A stretch of DNA of 10,455 nucleotides, taken from contig JAEVYT010000043.1 of assembly GCA_023392615.1 (NCBI GenBank), positions 1 to 10,455 on the forward strand. The letters run 5' to 3'. Shown here piece after piece: positions 6,544 to 10,455 of this stretch. This stretch comes from Bacillota bacterium. Its GTDB lineage: Bacteria > Bacillota > Clostridia > Lachnospirales > Lachnospiraceae. The notes below the pieces were generated by a model, which was not told the origin of the DNA, searched no databases, and saw only the letters and a list, made by a program, of their open reading frames with translations. Made by a program: the position numbers and the translations under genes. The number at the start of each line of letters is the position of its first letter. The stretch's first letter is position 1.

Positions 6544-6562
6544 TTTCAGCATCTCCTTAAAC

Positions 6563-6632
6563 AAAAAAATTGTAGGAAACCCTTGTCGGACACCACCTTA
6601 ACCGATGGTAGTCGGACAATTCCCTACAATTT
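6563..6632 (-). terminator. Element-borne terminator behind tmRNA, upstream of int
   Basis: Minus strand AAATTGTAGG (6632-6623) pairs exactly with CCTACAATTT (6576-6567), with further pairing TTGTC/GACAA, GAC/GTC and ACCA/TGGT toward the loop, for about 25 pairs with small bulges. It ends in seven T at 6569-6563. It is the first terminator after the intact tmRNA gene, so it would end the ssrA transcript and limit read-through into int. The arms also contain the motif GTCGGACA twice in direct orientation (plus strand, near 6585 and 6611), which may double as recombinase sites. Confidence 0.75.
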
Positions 6633-6651
6633 ACAAATGCTGAAAACCCTT
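6622..6651 (+). repeat. Integrase arm-type motif, ssrA-proximal end
   Basis: CCCTACAATT (6622-6631) is followed by TGCTGAAAACCCTT (6638-6651). It matches the minus-strand motif at 4015-3986 and points outward toward the att core, which begins 17 bp further on. The CCCTACAATT block is also part of the terminator stem, so terminator and recombination site overlap. Confidence 0.55.
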
Positions 6652-6668
6652 GATATACAAGGATAGTT

Positions 6669-6703
6669 TGATGGAGCTGAGGGGAGTTGAACCCCTGTCC
6701 GAA
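6669..6703 (-). repeat. ssrA-proximal att site within the tmRNA 3' end
   Basis: The last 35 bp of the tmRNA gene (T-arm, acceptor 3' strand and three following bases) form the repeat shared with 3908-3952. Identity ends at 6704 on the tmRNA side and at 6668 on the island side. The crossover lies somewhere within this core. Confidence 0.85.
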
Positions 6704-7047
6704 AGCCCATCCATTGCAGTTTCTCCCATTACAGTCGGTCTTTTATGCGAACCCGAAGTCCAGGAGAACTTTAGTTCACTATTCCCTCCGCTAAGCGCCG
6801 ACAGACAGGCTCTTAGTTTCAGTAGCTTCATAAATCTTCTACCTCCTCAAAGCTTTGGAGATAGAGGGCCTCGCTAGTTTGATGCCGAGGTCTTAAGCCG
6901 CGAGATGCTTAAGGTCGACAGCTGCCACTAGGCAGCGTACGCTAAATTTTCGTCTGCGTTTAAATTTAATTCTAAGTTGGTGACGCAGTCCTAGTCTGCG
7001 AATGGCTTCCACAATTTCCAAACCCCCGTCGAAACCAGTACAACCCC
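6669..7047 (-). ncRNA. ssrA: tmRNA (transfer-messenger RNA)
   Basis: tmRNA rescues ribosomes stalled on broken mRNAs by adding a degradation tag, working with SmpB. The 5' end GGGGTTG (7047-7041) pairs with CAGCTCC (6679-6673) in the acceptor stem, counting wobble pairs. The conserved 5' region TACTGGTTTCGACGGGG follows, and the T-arm GGACAGGGGTTCAACTCCCC is at the 3' end. The encoded 3' terminus is A-TCA rather than A-CCA, so CCA must be added after processing. The tag frame at 6957-6928 encodes ADENLAYAA then TAG; an exact resume codon at GCA is inferred and could be the preceding AAC. Mature length is about 376 nt plus CCA. The gene is intact although an island is inserted at its 3' end. 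Confidence 0.95.
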
Positions 7048-7400
7048 TAATAATAAGAGTGTGATTACAAAATAGTGTGTTTAGGGCTTCACCCTACAGT
7101 GACTATCCGTAATATCCGGCTAACAGACGCATATTCATCATAATATAATTTATGCTTCTCGTCAAGCAAGAGGAATGAGATTCATGAAGTTATTGCTGCC
7201 AATCTTACCAGGAGCTTCATTCTCCTTATGAATATTCCAAATTCCCCAAATTCCTCTTACAAATACAAGTAAATATTTAACAAAATAATATTAATTCAGT
7301 TAATCTTAATTTAATCAATCGAAAGTATAAGGTTTTTATAATCAAGAAATTACTTTTATTACTTCGATAAAAATATTTTTCAATTTAAACATATTAATAC
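7048..7400. other. smpB-ssrA intergenic region
   Basis: It contains the ssrA promoter (7137-7165) and a leader of roughly 80 nt with a small hairpin (TAGGG-TGAAG-CCCTA on the minus strand, 7087-7074). Further upstream is an interrupted stem in which GAGA and ATGAAG (7177-7189, plus strand, with a TTC bulge) pair with CTTCATTCTC (7215-7224). There is also an exact tandem 9-bp repeat CCAAATTCC at 7237-7254. The DNA next to the smpB stop is very AT-rich, with no clear terminator and no gene. Confidence 0.5.
7137..7165 (-). promoter_or_regulatory. ssrA promoter
   Basis: Minus strand -35 TTGACG (7165-7160) and -10 TATGAT (7142-7137) with a 17-bp spacer are each one base from consensus. The start would be near 7130, giving a precursor leader of about 80 nt that RNase P would remove. 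The strength suits an abundant RNA and separates ssrA from the rnr-smpB operon. Confidence 0.8.
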
Positions 7401-7865
7401 TTAATATAAATTCTTCACTTTAAAGTCCTTTTCCGCTTCTCTTCTCATGTCTTTTTTCGCGATATCCTGACGTTTATCATATAGCTTCTTACCACGTGCA
7501 AGACCAATTTCAACCTTCACTAAGCTACCCTTAAAGTAGACTTGTAACGGTACCAGGGTATACCCCTTTGTCGCTAGTTGACCGTTAATTTTATTAATTT
7601 CAAACTTATGCAATAAGAGTTTCTTTACGCGAAGTGGATCTTTATTAAATATATTGCCCTTCTCATATGGGCTAATGTGCATACCATAGATATACACTTC
7701 CCCATTCTCAATTCGTAGAAAGGATTCCTTTACACTACATTTGCCCATGCGTAACGATTTTACTTCTGTTCCGTGCAATGCGATGCCGGCTTCATACTTA
7801 TCCTCAATAAAATAATCAAAGTACGCTTTTTTATTGTTCGCGACTAATTTTATATTTTCCCCCAC
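7401..7865 (-). CDS. smpB: SmpB, tmRNA-binding protein
   Basis: SmpB binds the tRNA-like part of tmRNA and places it in the empty A site of stalled ribosomes. The 154 residues are a normal full length. The OB-fold core shows KLVANNKKAYFDYFIE at the start, HGTEVKSLR (31-39) and GMHISPYEKGN (61-71). The basic C-terminal tail GLARGKKLYDKRQDIAKKD (121-139), which enters the mRNA channel, is complete. The GTG start at 7865 follows the rnr TAA stop directly, with no space between; the likely ribosome binding sequence (GAAGAG) is inside the end of rnr, implying coupled translation. ssrA follows on the same strand with its own promoter, so all components of trans-translation are adjacent. Confidence 0.96.
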   Translation of the reverse strand: MGENIKLVANNKKAYFDYFIEDKYEAGIALHGTEVKSLRMGKCSVKESFLRIENGEVYIYGMHISPYEKGNIFNKDPLRVKKLLLHKFEINKINGQLATKGYTLVPLQVYFKGSLVKVEIGLARGKKLYDKRQDIAKKDMRREAEKDFKVKNLY

Positions 7866-9998
7866 TTACTCTTCAACCTCCACAAGTGCAAAATCGATGG
7901 TACGTAACAGCTTATCCGCATTCACTACTTCTACCATCACCTTTTGTCCTAATTTATATACTTTCTTAGTGTGTTCACCTATCATCTGGTAACGCTCTTC
8001 ATCATAGATATAATAGTCATCCTGCATCTCACTGACACGAATCATACCCTCCACTGTATTCGGTAGTTCGACATACATACCCCAGGAAGTTACTCCAGAG
8101 ATTACTCCCTCGAATACTTCACCAATATGACCAGCCATATATTCCACCTTTTTCAGTTTCTGTACTTCACGCTCGGACTCATCCGCTCTACGCTCCATCC
8201 TACTGGAATGATCTGCCACCTCAAAGAGTATCTTGTCATAATGAATTCTTCTCTTTTCCCCAATCTTACCATTCAAATTTTCCTTAATTATTCGGTGTAT
8301 CTGAAGATCAGGATAACGACGAATCGGTGAAGTAAAGTGACAATAATACTTCGCGGATAATCCAAAATGTCCGGAGTTGGACACAGTATACTTGGCCTGC
8401 TTCATCGAACGAAGAGTCAATCTACTGATTAAAGCTTCCTCTGGGGTGTCCTCCACTTTGATTAACAGCTTTTGTAATTCCTTTGGATGAATATCCTCCT
8501 GACCTACTTTAATGCTGTAACCAAAATTATTAATAAAGATAGCAAGCTTTTTAATCTTTTCATCATCCGGTGTGTCATGGGTACGATATACAAACGGAAC
8601 TTCCTGCCAGAAATAATCCTCTGCAATTGTTTCATTTGCAATCAACATGAATTCCTCAATAATCTTTGTTGCCTTATTTCTATCATATGCTTTTATTTCA
8701 ATCGGTTTACCCATCTTATCAACCAGTATCTTACTCTCCGGAAAATCAAAATTTATTGATCCACGTTTATGACGTCTCTCTCTTAATACCTCTGCTAATT
8801 CCTGCATTAATAAAAACATGGGAACGAAATCTTCATATTCCTTCTTGACTTCTTCGTCATTGTCTTCCACTATCTTAGCAACATTTGTGTAAGTCATTCG
8901 ACGGTCGGATCGTATCACCGTTTCCGCAATCTGATGACCAATCACTGTTCCTTTTGAATCAATATCCATAAAGCAACTTAATGCTAAACGATCTACACCA
9001 GGATTTAATGAACAGATACCGTTAGAAAGCTTATGAGGTAACATCGGAATAACACGATCAACAAGATATACGCTTGTTCCTCTTTTTAATGCTTCCTTAT
9101 CAAGAACCGCATCCTCTCTGACATAATGTGATACATCCGCAATATGAACGCCCAGATGATAGATGCTATCCTCCTTGGATATACTAATCGCATCATCCAA
9201 GTCCTTTGCATCTTCTCCGTCAATTGTAACTGTTTGAATATTCCTTATGTCCATACGAACAGCTATTTCTTCCGGATCAATCTCTTCCGGTACTTTATCC
9301 AGGGATCTCATAACCTCCTGTGGGAAATCCGTAGGTAAATCATATGCTCTAACTACTGACATGATATCAACACCCGGATCATTTACATGTCCCAGTATTT
9401 CAACTACCTTTCCCTCAGGGCTATGGCTAACATCCCCGTAATTGGTTATCTTAACAACAACCTTATGACCGGTTACCGCACCCTTAGTGTGCTCCTTGGG
9501 AATAAATATATCCTTAGCGAATTTTTGATTATCCGGTAATACAAAACCAAAATTTTTACTCTTTTCAAAGGTTCCTACTATCTCATTCTTACCACGCTCA
9601 ATGATGTTGATTACTTCACCTTCTTTGCGTCGGCCGGTCTGCTCGTTCTTTATTACAATCATGACACGATCGCCATGAAGTGCTCCCTTAGTCGCATCTC
9701 CCGGGATAAATACATCTTCCGTTTCTCCTTCTAAGACCACAAAACCAAATCCTCTTTGCGTTCCGGAGAAGGTACCAATCTTCGTATCATCTCCTGGTTT
9801 CTTATATCTGCCCTGTGAATCTACTATAATCGTTCCTTGTGAAACCAATTGATCTAGTACCATCTTTAAGTCATTCTTCGCACCTCTTGGAACCTGTAAT
9901 AGTGCTACAAAATCCTTAAAGCGCAACGGTTTATATTCTTTGTCGGAAATCAATTGTTCCAACATTGCTTTCTTTTCTTCTATTTGTTCCTTTTCCAT
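7866..9998 (-). CDS. rnr: Ribonuclease R, 3'-5' exoribonuclease
   Basis: RNase R degrades structured RNA from the 3' end and clears non-stop mRNAs during trans-translation. From the ATG at 9998 it has 710 residues. The order is an N-terminal helical winged domain, two cold-shock-type OB domains (about 70-205, including RGFGFVVLEGETEDVFIP), the RNB nuclease domain (about 245-575) and a C-terminal S1 domain (about 622-707). Catalytic aspartates D260, D266, D268 and D269 lie in TIDGEDAKDLDDAIS, spaced as in known RNase R proteins; TSPIRRYPDLQIHR is present. The long basic tail of the E. coli enzyme is absent, as is common in Firmicutes. I prefer ATG 9998 over the in-frame TTG at 10010, because GGAGAG lies 6 nt before the ATG and overlaps the TTG. 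Confidence 0.96.
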   Translation of the reverse strand: MEKEQIEEKKAMLEQLISDKEYKPLRFKDFVALLQVPRGAKNDLKMVLDQLVSQGTIIVDSQGRYKKPGDDTKIGTFSGTQRGFGFVVLEGETEDVFIPGDATKGALHGDRVMIVIKNEQTGRRKEGEVINIIERGKNEIVGTFEKSKNFGFVLPDNQKFAKDIFIPKEHTKGAVTGHKVVVKITNYGDVSHSPEGKVVEILGHVNDPGVDIMSVVRAYDLPTDFPQEVMRSLDKVPEEIDPEEIAVRMDIRNIQTVTIDGEDAKDLDDAISISKEDSIYHLGVHIADVSHYVREDAVLDKEALKRGTSVYLVDRVIPMLPHKLSNGICSLNPGVDRLALSCFMDIDSKGTVIGHQIAETVIRSDRRMTYTNVAKIVEDNDEEVKKEYEDFVPMFLLMQELAEVLRERRHKRGSINFDFPESKILVDKMGKPIEIKAYDRNKATKIIEEFMLIANETIAEDYFWQEVPFVYRTHDTPDDEKIKKLAIFINNFGYSIKVGQEDIHPKELQKLLIKVEDTPEEALISRLTLRSMKQAKYTVSNSGHFGLSAKYYCHFTSPIRRYPDLQIHRIIKENLNGKIGEKRRIHYDKILFEVADHSSRMERRADESEREVQKLKKVEYMAGHIGEVFEGVISGVTSWGMYVELPNTVEGMIRVSEMQDDYYIYDEERYQMIGEHTKKVYKLGQKVMVEVVNADKLLRTIDFALVEVEE

Positions 9999-10130
9999 AT
10001 ATCTCTCCAATCTGCTATCTAATCTCTCTATAAATATGTCTTTTCAATAAAGCATTTCCCACAATAGTTTTAATTTATTCCTATTGTTTTAAGACGAATA
10101 TATATAACGAATAAGTATTTTACTATTAGT

Positions 10131-10139
10131 AGTATACCA
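10131..10139 (-). promoter_or_regulatory. Candidate extended -10 promoter of rnr-smpB
   Basis: Minus strand TGGTATACT gives an extended -10 (TATACT, 10136-10131) with a poor -35. The start would be near 10124 and the leader about 125 nt long. A small palindrome TACTATTAGTA overlaps the start region at 10122-10132. It is the best candidate in this spacer, but not strong. Confidence 0.4.
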
Positions 10140-10187
10140 TAAAATAGCAGTATTTAAAACACAAAGCTAAATAAGAACTCAAACAAA

Positions 10188-10207
10188 GAATGTGTCTTGC
10201 CACATTC
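10188..10207. terminator. Hairpin in the rnr upstream spacer
   Basis: GAATGTG (10188-10194) pairs exactly with CACATTC (10201-10207) across a 6-nt loop. On the minus strand it is followed by TTTGTTTG, a weak T-run. It may end minus-strand transcription coming from the insertion sequence toward rnr, or be incidental. Confidence 0.4.
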
Positions 10208-10299
10208 TGAATAAGGTAATATTTCTTCTACAGCATTCACTATCTTTATTTTGTAAAATTTTATAACATGGTATTATTTTACAGCAAAAAAACATTTTC

Positions 10300-10322
10300 A
10301 CCCCAACTCTTGACAAAGAGCC
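10300..10322 (-). repeat. Insertion-sequence-like terminal repeat, body to the left
   Basis: Reading inward on the minus strand, the end starts GGCTCTTTGTCAAGAG and finishes TTGGGGT. From memory this resembles ends of ISL3-family elements in Clostridia. No transposase coding remains to its left before rnr, so it looks like a lone end of a lost element. It contains an outward TTGACA (10310-10315). Confidence 0.45.
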
Positions 10323-10367
10323 ATAAAAAAGGTTCTAAACTTAACATTGGGGTAAGAAAAAATAATA

Positions 10368-10397
10368 TAGGCATAAGTTAACATTTTTTTGTATAAT
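10368..10397 (+). promoter_or_regulatory. Promoter of the right-edge gene
   Basis: A perfect -10 TATAAT at 10392-10397 has a modest -35 TAGGCA at 10368-10373 (18-bp spacer). The start would be near 10404, with AAAGGA at 10423-10428 before the ATG at 10438. Confidence 0.5.
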
Positions 10398-10437
10398 GAG
10401 TTCACCACAAACAAAAAATACGAAAGGATGTTAACCT

Positions 10438-10455
10438 ATGCCTACAAATGATTTT
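10438..10455 (+). CDS. Start of a gene cut by the window edge, possibly a transposase
   Basis: Only six codons are visible (MPTNDF). AAAGGA lies 9 nt upstream and a promoter precedes it. Its position just inside an insertion-sequence-like end suggests a transposase; an N-D/N-F-x-x-x start is also seen in some ISL3 transposases as I recall. Six residues cannot establish this. Confidence 0.45.

Larger units (their letters stand above)
3908..6703. mobile_element. Tyrosine-integrase mini-island inserted at the ssrA 3' end
   Basis: The element is bounded by two directly repeated copies of the tmRNA 3' end: 35 bp at 6669-6703, part of the working gene, and the same sequence with a 10-bp internal duplication at 3908-3952. 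The integrase gene sits just inside the ssrA-proximal end, the standard position for elements that target tRNA or tmRNA genes. Cargo is a barstar-family gene and a membrane-protein gene, all on the minus strand. There is no replication, conjugation, capsid or excisionase gene that I can recognise, so it is either a minimal element mobilised by its own integrase or a reduced remnant of a larger one. The tmRNA gene stays complete. Arm-like inverted repeats lie inside both ends. Confidence 0.85.
10331..10455 (+). mobile_element. Left end of a probable insertion sequence (cut by window edge)
   Basis: A terminal sequence at 10331-10353 begins GGTTCT and ends TTGGGGT, the same 23-bp layout as the opposite-facing end at 10322-10300 (13 of 23 positions identical without gaps). 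A plus-strand gene starts about 85 bp inside it. Together this fits the left end of an ISL3-like element. The family assignment relies on recalled end sequences and the absence of any other explanation. Confidence 0.45.

Noticed and set aside
6544..6564. Longer integrase beginning at the TTG at 6564
   Set aside because: That start lies within the terminator T-run with no ribosome binding site; the ATG at 6543 has AAGGAG at good spacing.
6631..6831. Minus-strand open frame of 66 codons within the tmRNA gene
   Set aside because: It lies in the structured part of tmRNA, past the tag stop codon, and is not translated in the known mechanism.
6650..6877. Plus-strand open frame of 75 codons across the tmRNA 3' half, including a sequence like GVEPLSESPS
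   Set aside because: It is the antisense of tmRNA. Frames of this kind are a common artefact over tRNA-like 3' ends and there is no ribosome binding site.
9999..10010. Longer RNase R beginning at the TTG at 10010
   Set aside because: The TTG overlaps the GGAGAG that serves the ATG at 9998; four extra residues add nothing conserved.

Overview
The window looks like chromosomal DNA of a low-GC, anaerobic Clostridia member, most like Lachnospiraceae. The evidence is strong AT bias, consensus Shine-Dalgarno sites, a D-lactate dehydrogenase, and the rnr-smpB-ssrA (RNase R, SmpB, tmRNA) block in a clostridial arrangement. The genus cannot be fixed from this sequence.

Layout, left to right. (1) 1-2188, plus strand: a two-gene OmpR-family two-component system with an extended -10 promoter. 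(2) 2272-3264, minus strand: a D-2-hydroxyacid (D-lactate type) dehydrogenase. (3) 3265-3907: intergenic DNA with a 26-codon remnant resembling the start of a RelB/DinJ antitoxin, then a strong minus-strand terminator. (4) 3908-6703: a very small integrative element (about 2.8 kb) inserted at the 3' end of ssrA. It carries a tyrosine integrase, a barstar-family protein and a two-helix membrane protein of unknown function, all on the minus strand. It is bounded by two copies of the tmRNA 3' end. (5) 6669-7047, minus strand: the intact tmRNA gene, with its promoter at 7137-7165. (6) 7401-9998, minus strand: smpB and rnr, abutting with no gap. (7) 10011-10455: leader of rnr, then two outward-reading insertion-sequence-like ends 8 bp apart, and the first six codons of a plus-strand gene that is probably a transposase.

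How the parts work together. RNase R, SmpB and tmRNA form the trans-translation and mRNA-decay machinery. The mini-island has used ssrA as its attachment site without breaking it: the tmRNA keeps a complete 3' end, and a long hairpin with a U-tract in the element supplies a new terminator. The presumed original ssrA terminator now lies at 3815-3860, about 48 bp past the distal att copy, where it would follow tmRNA directly if the element excised. Both island ends carry the same arm motif in inverted orientation, as expected for integrase arm sites around an attP core. The cargo looks like immunity: a barstar homologue with no partner RNase in the window, next to an unknown membrane protein. 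This island is the most unusual part of the window.
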